From: Desulfamplus sp964425195
GTDB lineage: Bacteria > Desulfobacterota > Desulfobacteria > Desulfobacterales > Desulfobacteraceae
DNA length: 64,000 bases
Direction of reading: 5' to 3'
NCBI GenBank assembly: GCA_964425195.1
Contig: CAYRLG010000012.1
Location: forward strand, 1 to 64,000
The translations under genes were made by a program, and so were the position numbers. Shown in pieces: positions 1 through 7,829 of the stretch (the first letter of the stretch is position 1; every line of letters starts with the position of its first letter). The notes beneath the pieces are model-generated. The model saw nothing but the letters and a program-made list of their open reading frames with translations, had not been told where the DNA came from and ran no database searches.

Positions 1-1160
1 AGATAGATACAGATAGTGGTCTTGAACTTGACCTTGATTTTTCTCTTGATGACGATATGGATATAAAGCCATCTTCCTCCAAAAATTCTTTAAGAGAATC
101 TCAAACTATAGATATGGATAGCGGTATTGAATTAGATATCGATTTTTCTAATGACAACGAGTTGTCTATGAAAGATTCTCAAGATTCAAATCAAGGATTG
201 GAAATTCAAATTGAAGATGACTCTGAATTCGATTTTGATTTCTCTTCAGAATCAGAACCTCAATTTGATAGCAACAAAAACAGAGCTGATGCCAAACAAA
301 AGATCGAGAGTATTTCACCAATGGATATGGATTTTTCCATGGACGATGAGTTTGATACTGACGAGGATATGTTTGATGATAAATACAGAAAAAATGGTGA
401 TGCAGTATCGTCAGAAAAAAGTTCAATAGCTAATGAGCCTCAGGTAGCTAAGTTTTCTCTAAATAAATCTGAAAATCTTCAAACTACTTTAGGGGGCGAG
501 CCTATTAGAACTAATGCTGATATTTATAGAACGTCTCTTGCTGGAAATAGATCAAATCTTTTTGAAGATAGTGTACTTTTTGAAAAAAAAAGAGGGGTTA
601 AAATAGGAAAAATTGTTCTTGTTCCCATTACTCTTCTTATTATTGTAATTGTAGTATATAGCTCATCTATGATGACAGGTATAAAAATTCCATACTTATC
701 TGATATTAAAATACCTTACATAGATAATATTATCTCATCGGAGCAAGAAGTGGCTGTTAAACTTACTCCAGATCAAAAGAGTGTTAGTGGTAAATTTATT
801 ACAAGTACTATTTCAGGCACACTATTTGTTATAACTGGTCAAGTGACTAACAATTCAAAAATAGCGTGTAAAGATATAAAAATTGAGGGAACTTTATTCG
901 ATACTAATAAGGTAAAGGTTAAAAATAAAATTGTTCTTTGTGGTAATATTATACCTGAAGAAAAACTTAAAACATTAGACATGAATACAATTAACTCAAT
1001 ACTATATAGTTCAGATCAAAATAGAAAATTTACTGCTGAGCCTCAACAGTCAATTCCATTTATGGTGGTTTTTTCAAATTTTCCTGACAATCTTGAAAAT
1101 TTTACCGTAGCTGTGACAGATTTTAAAAAGGTTACAGGAAAAGAGATGGATAAGAAATAA
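1..1160 (+). CDS. DUF3426-type membrane protein, 5' end cut by window edge
   Basis: The reading frame is open from base 3, with no stop before the left edge, so the gene is truncated at its 5' end and the ATG at 57 is internal. The visible N-terminal part is very acidic and repetitive: units such as DSGLELDLDFS, DSGIELDIDFS and SEFDFDFSSESE recur. One hydrophobic membrane segment (about nt 604-668, IVLVPITLLIIVIVVY) follows, and then a roughly 140-residue beta-rich domain with a conserved-looking cysteine pair, as in the DUF3426 family. In that family an MJ0042-type zinc ribbon normally sits at the N terminus, which here would lie outside the window. The acidic linker is probably cytoplasmic and the DUF3426 domain outside the membrane. 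Function is unknown. The family call is by recognition of architecture, not a search. Confidence 0.7.
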   Translation, partial: IDTDSGLELDLDFSLDDDMDIKPSSSKNSLRESQTIDMDSGIELDIDFSNDNELSMKDSQDSNQGLEIQIEDDSEFDFDFSSESEPQFDSNKNRADAKQKIESISPMDMDFSMDDEFDTDEDMFDDKYRKNGDAVSSEKSSIANEPQVAKFSLNKSENLQTTLGGEPIRTNADIYRTSLAGNRSNLFEDSVLFEKKRGVKIGKIVLVPITLLIIVIVVYSSSMMTGIKIPYLSDIKIPYIDNIISSEQEVAVKLTPDQKSVSGKFITSTISGTLFVITGQVTNNSKIACKDIKIEGTLFDTNKVKVKNKIVLCGNIIPEEKLKTLDMNTINSILYSSDQNRKFTAEPQQSIPFMVVFSNFPDNLENFTVAVTDFKKVTGKEMDKK

Positions 1161-1163
1161 ATA

Positions 1164-1192
1164 TTGACAACGTAAAAACTAAATTATATAAA
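1164..1192 (+). promoter_or_regulatory. Sigma70-type promoter of the tRNA gene
   Basis: TTGACA at 1164-1169 and TATAAA at 1187-1192 are separated by exactly 17 bases. This places the transcription start a few bases before the tRNA at 1205. The promoter begins four bases after the stop of the upstream gene, so the tRNA need not rely on readthrough. Confidence 0.7.
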
Positions 1193-1204
1193 AGCCGAGT
1201 TTTA

Positions 1205-1281
1205 GGCGATGTAGCTCAGTTGGTCAGAGCATGCGGCTCATATCCGCAGGGTCCGGGGTTCAAATCCCTGCATCGCTACCA
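1205..1281 (+). tRNA. tRNA with CAU anticodon (tRNA-Met, possibly tRNA-Ile2)
   Basis: A complete 77-base cloverleaf can be folded. It has a 7-bp acceptor stem with a G1-U72 wobble, a GCTC/GAGC D stem, an anticodon stem TGCGG/CCGCA around the loop CTCATAT (anticodon CAT), and a T arm CGGGG-TTCAAAT-CCCTG. The CCA end is encoded. Elongator Met is the most likely identity. A CAU tRNA read as Ile after lysidine modification (TilS) cannot be excluded from sequence alone. It is not an obvious initiator, because there is no run of three G-C pairs at the base of the anticodon stem. Confidence 0.93.
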
Positions 1282-1293
1282 GATAACACAATG

Positions 1294-1333
1294 CCGGTTT
1301 ACTTGAATCATATTCAGGAAAACCGGTTTTTTT
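1294..1333 (+). terminator. Intrinsic terminator after the tRNA
   Basis: CCGGTTT (1294-1300) pairs with AAACCGG (1320-1326). An inner stem CTTGAAT/ATTCAGG extends the hairpin and leaves a 3-base loop, and seven T's follow. It closes the single-gene tRNA transcript before the queDEC operon. Confidence 0.85.
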
Positions 1334-1371
1334 GTTTCTAAGGGCAATAGATTATTTAAAAGGGAGCAGTT

Positions 1372-1785
1372 ATGGTCAGTTCTTATGAAAATATAAAACA
1401 AGGTAAAACCGGTGTGTATGAAATCTATGTAAAGGATCACTTTTCAGCAGCTCATGCTTTACATGGTTATAGTGGAGATTGCTCTAAAATACATGGGCAC
1501 AACTGGATCATAGAGACCTTTGTTCAGTGCAGAGAACTTAATGAGATTGGGATTGGGATTGATTTTAGAGATGTTAAAAATAGTGTTAAAAAGATTTTAA
1601 AAACTGTTGATCATACCCATCTAAATGAACTTGACGCATTCAAAACAACAAATCCAACTTCAGAAAACATTGCTAAATTTCTATATAAGGAGCTTGAAGC
1701 AAATCTTAATTCTCCATATATTAAAGTCTCCAAAGTTAAGGTTTCTGAAACTCCTGGTTGTGGCTCAACTTACTGGGAAGAGTAG
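1372..1785 (+). CDS. queD: 6-carboxy-5,6,7,8-tetrahydropterin synthase QueD
   Basis: This 137-residue protein is of the 6-pyruvoyl-tetrahydropterin synthase/QueD family, which converts dihydroneopterin triphosphate to 6-carboxytetrahydropterin, the second step to queuosine. The zinc ligands are visible as H28 (FSAAHAL) and H41/H43 (KIHGHNW). The catalytic cysteine is C37 (GDCSKIHG), and the C-terminal substrate-binding glutamate is E126 (VSETPG). Length is normal for QueD. A GGGAG ribosome-binding site precedes the ATG. It is the first gene of a tight three-gene set with queE (16-base gap) and queC, which makes QueD far more likely than a pterin enzyme of another pathway. Confidence 0.95.
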   Translation: MVSSYENIKQGKTGVYEIYVKDHFSAAHALHGYSGDCSKIHGHNWIIETFVQCRELNEIGIGIDFRDVKNSVKKILKTVDHTHLNELDAFKTTNPTSENIAKFLYKELEANLNSPYIKVSKVKVSETPGCGSTYWEE

Positions 1786-1801
1786 GGAGGAGAAAAAGAG
1801 A

Positions 1802-2452
1802 TTGTCGTTAAAAGTATGTGAAATATTTTACAGTATTCAGGGAGAATCTACATTTATAGGATTGCCTTGTGTTTTTGTTAGACTTGCTGGGTGCAATCTC
1901 AATTGCAGATGGTGCGATACCCTTTATGCAAAATCTGATGATGGAATCTCTATGGAATTGGAGGAGATTCTTAAACAGGTAGAGATTTTTGGATGCAATA
2001 TAGTTGAGATTACAGGGGGAGAACCTCTGATACAGCAAGAGACTCCAATTTTGGTCGATGCTTTGTTGAATCTGAATTATCAAGTACTTGTTGAGACTAA
2101 CGGCAGTATCAGTCTTGCTACAATAAGTGATAAATGTATAAGAGTTGTCGATGTAAAATGTCCTTCAAGCGAGGAATCAGAAAAGAATTTGCTCTGCAAT
2201 ATCGATATTATTGGAAAGAAAGATGAAATAAAGTTTGTGATTGCAAATAGGTCTGATTATGAATTTGCTAAGGATATAATTATCAATAGAATTTTGGATA
2301 AAATTGATTCATCTCGTATTCATCTCTCTCCTGTTTATGGAACAATTACACCTGAACAGCTTGCATCATGGATGCTTAGCGATAGAATTAAGGCGAGGTT
2401 ATCCATGCAGCTTCATAAAATAATATGGCATCCTGATAAAAGGGGGGTTTAG
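1802..2452 (+). CDS. queE: 7-carboxy-7-deazaguanine synthase QueE (radical SAM)
   Basis: This radical SAM enzyme makes 7-carboxy-7-deazaguanine from 6-carboxytetrahydropterin. The Fe-S/SAM motif CX3CX2C is C31-C35-C38 (CNLNCRWCD), followed by the SAM-binding segment ITGGEPL near residue 72. The start chosen is TTG at 1802, nine bases after GGAGGAG (1786-1792), giving 216 residues, which is the usual QueE size and begins with the typical V-C-E-I-F-Y-S-I-Q-G-E. A longer open frame upstream to 1625 only overlaps queD in another frame and has no family similarity, so it is rejected. The gene is co-transcribed with queD and queC. Confidence 0.95.
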   Translation: MSLKVCEIFYSIQGESTFIGLPCVFVRLAGCNLNCRWCDTLYAKSDDGISMELEEILKQVEIFGCNIVEITGGEPLIQQETPILVDALLNLNYQVLVETNGSISLATISDKCIRVVDVKCPSSEESEKNLLCNIDIIGKKDEIKFVIANRSDYEFAKDIIINRILDKIDSSRIHLSPVYGTITPEQLASWMLSDRIKARLSMQLHKIIWHPDKRGV

Positions 2453-2457
2453 GATAG

Positions 2458-3153
2458 ATGCAAATTAGCAAAAAGGCAGTAGTGTTATCAAGTGGAGGAA
2501 TTGACTCTACAACTACAATGGCAATTGCAAAATCAGAAGGTTTTGAGATTTACAGCTTAAGTTTTCAATATGGTCAACGCCATCATGCAGAACTCCAATC
2601 TGCATCTAAAATAGCAAAATTTTTAAATGTTGAGAAACATCTTATTGTTAATGTTGATTTAGGAAAGATCGGTGGCTCTGCTTTAACTGACTCAATTGAT
2701 GTTCCTAAACATACAAGCGTTGAAGAGCTTAATAAAGATGAGATTCCAATCACATACGTACCAGCCAGAAACACTATATTTCTCTCATACGCACTTGCTT
2801 GGGCGGAGGTAATAAAGGCTGATACTATTTTTATTGGAGTAACTGCGGTTGATTACAGTGGATATCCAGATTGCAGACCTGAATACATCACAGCATTCGA
2901 GAAGATGGCAAATCTTGCTACAAAAACAGGAGTTACTGGAGAGGTTGTCTTAAAAGTAAAGACTCCACTCATATATTTATCAAAATCAGAGATCATCCTT
3001 AAAGGAGTAGAGCTTGGAGTTGACTACTCTCTCACCCTTAGCTGTTATGATCCAGATCATGAAGGGCGTTCATGTGGCGAATGTGATAGTTGCCTACATA
3101 GAATAAGGGGATTTAAAGAGGCTGGAATTTTAGATCCAACTATCTACATCTAA
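2458..3153 (+). CDS. queC: 7-cyano-7-deazaguanine synthase QueC
   Basis: QueC uses ATP and ammonia to turn 7-carboxy-7-deazaguanine into preQ0. The PP-loop motif SSGGIDS lies at residues 11-17. The C-terminal zinc site is C196, C206, C209 and C212 (CYDPDHEGRSCGECDSC). The 231-residue length is typical. It starts five bases after queE ends, so the three genes form one operon that completes preQ0 synthesis from dihydroneopterin triphosphate. No queF, tgt or preQ1 riboswitch is visible nearby, so the fate of preQ0 (queuosine or another 7-deazaguanine product) is not shown by this window. Confidence 0.96.
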   Translation: MQISKKAVVLSSGGIDSTTTMAIAKSEGFEIYSLSFQYGQRHHAELQSASKIAKFLNVEKHLIVNVDLGKIGGSALTDSIDVPKHTSVEELNKDEIPITYVPARNTIFLSYALAWAEVIKADTIFIGVTAVDYSGYPDCRPEYITAFEKMANLATKTGVTGEVVLKVKTPLIYLSKSEIILKGVELGVDYSLTLSCYDPDHEGRSCGECDSCLHRIRGFKEAGILDPTIYI

Positions 3154-3222
3154 ACTCTTTCTATGAGCCTCTTATGTATAGAATATAACCTCAAAATTTA
3201 ATAAAAATACCTGAATTAAGAT

Positions 3223-4830
3223 ATGGAAAAAAAGACCTACTCATCTGAAGAGATAGACAGATGTATTGATATGCTCGAAAATATGGCTTCACAGAGTGAG
3301 ATTATTGCAAATATTCCAGAGTCTCAGAGGATTGCACTTCTGTCAGCAGCTGGAAAAATATCAAGACCTGACAGAAAATACCTTAAACAGAGGCGTAAAG
3401 AGCTAAATAAGATTCAGAGACAGCCAATAGTTGCAAAAGAGCGTCAGGCAAGAGCGTCAACAGGTATTAGGAGTGCACGAGATGTTGATGTATTTGAGTC
3501 TCCTGCTCAGATTACAGCAACGCCTTCAACATCTGAACATACTCTTCTTAACTCTCCGCGTAACTGCTATGTTTGTAAGGCAAAATATGATATTTTGCAC
3601 CACTTTTATGATTCAATGTGTCCTCAATGTGCTGAATTTAATTATCAAAAGCGTTTTCAGAGTGCATCTCTTGATGGTCAGGTAGCTTTGATTACAGGTT
3701 CTCGTCTTAAAATAGGGTATCAAGCTGCTCTTATGATGCTGCGTGCAGGAGCGAGAGTGATAGCTACAACACGTTTTCCCGTTGATTCTGCTCTTCGCTA
3801 CTCAAAGGAGAAGGATTTTAATGAATGGAAGGAGCGTTTGCACATTTATGGATTGGATTTAAGACATATACCAAGTGTTGAGATATTTGCTGGCTATATC
3901 GAGCATAACTACCACAGGCTTGATATTCTTATCAACAATGCTGCACAGACAGTTAGGAGACCTACTGGATTCTATGCGCATCTGATGAAAAATGAAAATC
4001 TCACTTTTGAGCAATTAAAAAAAATTTATGGTGAGCATGGTAAAGCAGCGGTTGAGCTTCTTTCTAATTATAATATTTGCAAACAGAAGTTAGAATCAAT
4101 AGTGTCAAAGCAAAACTGTTATCAAGATGATAACCATAATAACTTAGAACCTCTGCTTCATAACAACCACGAATCAGTAAAAAACACCATTATTCCATAC
4201 AGTGACGGTAAACCAGCAATTGGGATTAGAGAATCGGCAAATCTATCCCAAATACCCTATAGTGTTGATGATTTTGAGGCAACTGATGAAATCTTTCCAA
4301 AGGGTAAACTTGATATTGATCTTCAGCAAGTTGATCTTAGGAAAATTAACAGTTGGAGACTCAAACTTGGTGAGATTCAAACCTCTGAAATGGTGGAAGT
4401 TCAATTAGTGAATGCTGTAGCTCCATTTGTTCTGTGCAATAGATTGATTGAGCTTATGAAAAGAGATTATACGGGAGAAAAGCATATTGTAAACGTAACC
4501 GCAATGGAGGGGAAATTTCACCGTTTTAAACAGGCTTCTCGACATCCCCACACAAATATGGCAAAGGCTGCACTAAATATGATGACACACACGGCAGCAG
4601 CAGATCTTGCCAAATATGGAATTTATATTAATGCTGTTGACACAGGCTGGGTAACTGACGAAGACCCGATTGATCTTGTAAAACATAAAGAAGATGTTCA
4701 TGATTTTCAGCCTCCTCTTGATATTGTTGATGGTGCTGCAAGAGTTTGCGATCCATTTTTTAACGGTATTTTAACAGGAAAACATTGGTGCGGTAAATTT
4801 TTAAAGGATTACAAACCCATTGACTGGTAA
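3223..4830 (+). CDS. Atypical SDR-family protein with N-terminal Cys4 ribbon
   Basis: This 535-residue protein has three parts. Residues 1-110 are a charged helical region. Residues 115-136 form a CX2C-X14-CX2C zinc-ribbon-like knuckle (C115, C118, C133, C136). From about residue 150 there is a short-chain dehydrogenase Rossmann fold with TGSRLKIG (from T158) and INNAAQT (N238, N239). The SDR domain contains a roughly 130-residue insertion (about 265-395). At the place of the catalytic YxxxK the sequence is T444-N-M-A-K448, so the usual tyrosine is absent. That makes classical SDR oxidoreductase chemistry doubtful, and a binding or non-canonical enzyme is possible. The stop overlaps the start of the next gene, suggesting translational coupling. 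No clear Shine-Dalgarno precedes the ATG. Confidence 0.75.
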   Translation: MEKKTYSSEEIDRCIDMLENMASQSEIIANIPESQRIALLSAAGKISRPDRKYLKQRRKELNKIQRQPIVAKERQARASTGIRSARDVDVFESPAQITATPSTSEHTLLNSPRNCYVCKAKYDILHHFYDSMCPQCAEFNYQKRFQSASLDGQVALITGSRLKIGYQAALMMLRAGARVIATTRFPVDSALRYSKEKDFNEWKERLHIYGLDLRHIPSVEIFAGYIEHNYHRLDILINNAAQTVRRPTGFYAHLMKNENLTFEQLKKIYGEHGKAAVELLSNYNICKQKLESIVSKQNCYQDDNHNNLEPLLHNNHESVKNTIIPYSDGKPAIGIRESANLSQIPYSVDDFEATDEIFPKGKLDIDLQQVDLRKINSWRLKLGEIQTSEMVEVQLVNAVAPFVLCNRLIELMKRDYTGEKHIVNVTAMEGKFHRFKQASRHPHTNMAKAALNMMTHTAAADLAKYGIYINAVDTGWVTDEDPIDLVKHKEDVHDFQPPLDIVDGAARVCDPFFNGILTGKHWCGKFLKDYKPIDW

Positions 4831-5698
4831 TTGGTACGAACCTACAACAATTTCTGAATGGCTAAAGCGGATACACTCTTTTGCAAATCTATTGATATTG
4901 TCCTCAGTGGCAATTTTGATAATTTCGGAACTGAGATTTGACTGGTGTGAGATTATGATAGGACGCTATCTTGCATCACTAAACTCATCTCGCCCTGAAA
5001 TAGGTGCTGTTTGGAAAGCAGGGGAACAGAGTTCTCGTGCCCATACATTTCTTAAGAATATTATAGAAGAGAGACAAAATGCTGCGCGTTACGCTCAAGA
5101 GTCAACGTCATTTGCTGAGCTTGCATCAGGTATTCTTCCTGGTCAGTGGGCAAATATTGATAAAGAGCATTTCAAGAGGCTTTATCTCTCCATTCCCTCC
5201 TCTGCAGCCTCAGAACTTATACCTCCAGCAGAGCTTCTCTGGCTATTTGGTAGTGGTAATGTTACCCGAATATTTTGTGAAGGTAAACCCTATGGGCTTG
5301 AGATATTTTTTCTCAATTCAGCGAACCGTTCATTGCGTCAGCTAACACTAAATAGGAGTAAAATGGAGAAAATTGAGCGCAATGAATCTCCATTTAGAGG
5401 TACTCTTGAGCAGATTCCAGAATTTCAAGGTCGTATATACTCTTCAGAACGTTTTTTTAAAGCATTGCTTGAACTTCCACAGGATATAATTCCAGATTTA
5501 ATAACAACACCACAAAAACTTATCAGTCAACAAGGTGTTATCACAAGAGCTGGAATATGGAATGAAGCTGTATCTGGATATATTAAACTTGGATTTGAGT
5601 TTAAAGATAACGGAAAAAACGTGGTACTTTTCATAAAGGCAAGGGAGTGGGCTGTGTGGAGGTTGAGTAGTAACCTTACTGGGCTTAAAGATAATTAA
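4820..5698 (+). CDS. Hypothetical protein with one N-terminal membrane segment
   Basis: I do not recognise this 292-residue protein. The start is taken as TTG at 4820, eleven bases after AAAGGA (4803-4808), overlapping the SDR gene by 11 bases. The first methionine codon in frame would remove the membrane segment. Residues 20-38 are hydrophobic (LLILSSVAILIISEL) and look like a signal anchor. The rest is soluble, mixed alpha/beta, with no cysteine motif or obvious catalytic pattern. Translational coupling to the SDR and proximity to the cell-wall synthase gene downstream are the only functional hints. Confidence 0.6.
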   Translation: MTGNWYEPTTISEWLKRIHSFANLLILSSVAILIISELRFDWCEIMIGRYLASLNSSRPEIGAVWKAGEQSSRAHTFLKNIIEERQNAARYAQESTSFAELASGILPGQWANIDKEHFKRLYLSIPSSAASELIPPAELLWLFGSGNVTRIFCEGKPYGLEIFFLNSANRSLRQLTLNRSKMEKIERNESPFRGTLEQIPEFQGRIYSSERFFKALLELPQDIIPDLITTPQKLISQQGVITRAGIWNEAVSGYIKLGFEFKDNGKNVVLFIKAREWAVWRLSSNLTGLKDN

Positions 5699-5780
5699 AG
5701 ATAACGATATGAACGATACTAAAAACGCTATTCAAGTTAATAGTGTTATTATTAGTGAAATAGAAAAAGGAGCGTTTTAG

Positions 5781-7766
5781 TTGAGTTTTTTGACCATCTT
5801 CATTCGCTTATCAAGATTGCTATTTTACAGCGGACTATGCCTCTTAAGCTTAGGACTTCTGTTTCTCTGTTTTGTTATATTTTCTGCTGCAAAAGATCTC
5901 CCAAAACTTCCTGAGCCTTTAAGTCGAATCATTGAAACACCTAAGACAGAAATTTACGCTGCTACAGGAGAAAGACTTATTACTCTTGGTGGAAGAGAGC
6001 CAGTTCCACTTTCTCGCGTATCTCCTGATTTTATAAATGCTGTTCTTGCAGTTGAGGATCACATGTTTTGGGAGCATCGAGGTCTAAATAAACTAAGAAC
6101 TTTAAAAGCTTTATATACAACTTTTACAAGTCAAGGAAAAAGAGTAGAGGGGGCATCTACCATTACACAACAGCTTGCCAAAAATCTCTTTTTTAGCTTT
6201 GAGAGAACCTATCTTAGAAAATTTAAGGAGATGCTTGTAGCATTTCAAATTGAGTATAGCTGTACTAAAGAGGAGATTCTCCATGCATATATCAATCAGA
6301 TTGCATTTGGAGCAGGAGCTCAAGGTATTGAAAAGGCGTCTCAAGTTTTTTTTGGAAAATCAGCGGCAGATTTGACTCTTAGTGAAGCTGCACTTTTAGC
6401 AGGTCTTCCAAAATCTCCCACAAATTACAATCCATACAGACATTATGATAGAGCTTTAAAACGACGTGAAGTAGTTATAGCACGAATGAGAGATGCTGGC
6501 TATATCACAGATAAAGATGCTCAAAATGCACTTAAGGTTCGTCCTGCTTTGCATTCAGAACATGCTGATGCAAGAACTGGAAGTTATTTTTTAGATGCTT
6601 TGATAAGCCAGTTGATAGAGCGATATGGGAATGATGTTGTATTTCACGGAGGAATTAAGGTCACGGCTACAGTTGATTCAAATTTGCAGTATGTAGGAGA
6701 GCAAACACTCAAAAATGGACTCAACCATCTTGATAGCCTTATGGGGTTAAAAACTGATGCCGAACCTCGTCCACAGGGGGCATTAGTGGCTATTGATCCC
6801 TCGTCAGGTGCCGTTAAGGCGATGGTTGGAGGCAGAGATTATTACAACAGCGAGTACAATCGTGCTATTAATAGTCGTAGGCAGCCAGGATCCGCTTTTA
6901 AACCATTTTTATATTACACTGCACTAAATCAACTCAATTATAGTGGTGCCACAGTAATGGTTGATAGCCCTATTTCCATACCTGTTGTGGGTGCATCAAC
7001 TTGGGAACCTCAAAATTTTGATAAAAGCTATAGAGGAGCTATTTTGCTTAAGGAGGCTCTTGCTGATTCTGTAAATACCATTGCTGCACGCCTTGTTGTA
7101 AAGACGGGTCCAAAGGCTGTAGTTGATACAGCAAAGCTTTGTGGCATTACAAGTAGTTTGCAAGATGTCTATTCTGTTGCACTTGGTACATCGGTAGTTA
7201 CCCCTTTTGAGATGGCATCAGCATACGCAACCTTTGCCTCTGGTGGTATAAGACACGAACCCTTCCTAATTTGGAGAGTGGAAGACCCATTTGGTAGAGT
7301 GATCTATGAAAACTTAATTCGTGGAAGAAGAGTGCTTGATCCTGAAACAACATATCAGGTTGTTGATATGATGAAATCGGTAATTGATAGTGGATCAGGT
7401 AGAAATATAAGAGCAATGGGATTTACAAGACCCGCAGCAGGTAAAACTGGCACCACAGATTCTTATAATGACGCATGGTTCACAGGCTTTACACCAACTC
7501 TTTGCACTGCAATATGGACAGGATTTGACAGAGACAGAAGGCTCAAAGTATCAAGCAAACCCGGTATTACTGGGGGAAAGATTGCAACAGCTATATGGGC
7601 AGAGTTTATGAGTGAGGCTATGAAAAATGAGCCACCAAGAGACTTTACAATTCCCGATGGTATCCGTTTTGAGCAAATTGACCCTGTATCAGGTTGTAAA
7701 GCTTCAGCAGGCAATATCAGCAGAGCTGTTGTTCCTTTAAAAAAAAATCAAAGTATTTGTGATTAA
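5781..7766 (+). CDS. mrcA: Class A penicillin-binding protein (PBP1A-like)
   Basis: This is a bifunctional peptidoglycan synthase anchored in the inner membrane with its catalytic domains in the periplasm. A membrane segment occupies about residues 10-38. The GT51 glycosyltransferase shows the catalytic E92 in VEDHMFWEHRG and GASTITQQLAKNLF. The transpeptidase domain shows SxxK at S371-AF-K374, an SVN motif, and KTG at K555 (AGKTGTTDSYNDAWF). At 661 residues it is on the short side for PBP1A and ends soon after the transpeptidase domain. The TTG start at 5781 follows AAAAGGAG with suitable spacing. The SPOR-domain gene downstream fits a septal or cell-wall unit. Confidence 0.9.
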   Translation: MSFLTIFIRLSRLLFYSGLCLLSLGLLFLCFVIFSAAKDLPKLPEPLSRIIETPKTEIYAATGERLITLGGREPVPLSRVSPDFINAVLAVEDHMFWEHRGLNKLRTLKALYTTFTSQGKRVEGASTITQQLAKNLFFSFERTYLRKFKEMLVAFQIEYSCTKEEILHAYINQIAFGAGAQGIEKASQVFFGKSAADLTLSEAALLAGLPKSPTNYNPYRHYDRALKRREVVIARMRDAGYITDKDAQNALKVRPALHSEHADARTGSYFLDALISQLIERYGNDVVFHGGIKVTATVDSNLQYVGEQTLKNGLNHLDSLMGLKTDAEPRPQGALVAIDPSSGAVKAMVGGRDYYNSEYNRAINSRRQPGSAFKPFLYYTALNQLNYSGATVMVDSPISIPVVGASTWEPQNFDKSYRGAILLKEALADSVNTIAARLVVKTGPKAVVDTAKLCGITSSLQDVYSVALGTSVVTPFEMASAYATFASGGIRHEPFLIWRVEDPFGRVIYENLIRGRRVLDPETTYQVVDMMKSVIDSGSGRNIRAMGFTRPAAGKTGTTDSYNDAWFTGFTPTLCTAIWTGFDRDRRLKVSSKPGITGGKIATAIWAEFMSEAMKNEPPRDFTIPDGIRFEQIDPVSGCKASAGNISRAVVPLKKNQSICD

Positions 7767-7829
7767 AGATAAATATTACATCTAAAAACTCTCTCTATCT
7801 ATCTATCCATTTTTATAGGATATATGACA

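Noticed and set aside
1625..1801. Upstream extension of the queE frame overlapping queD
   Set aside because: It overlaps queD out of frame, has no family similarity, and a TTG with a strong GGAGGAG site at the right spacing explains the start.
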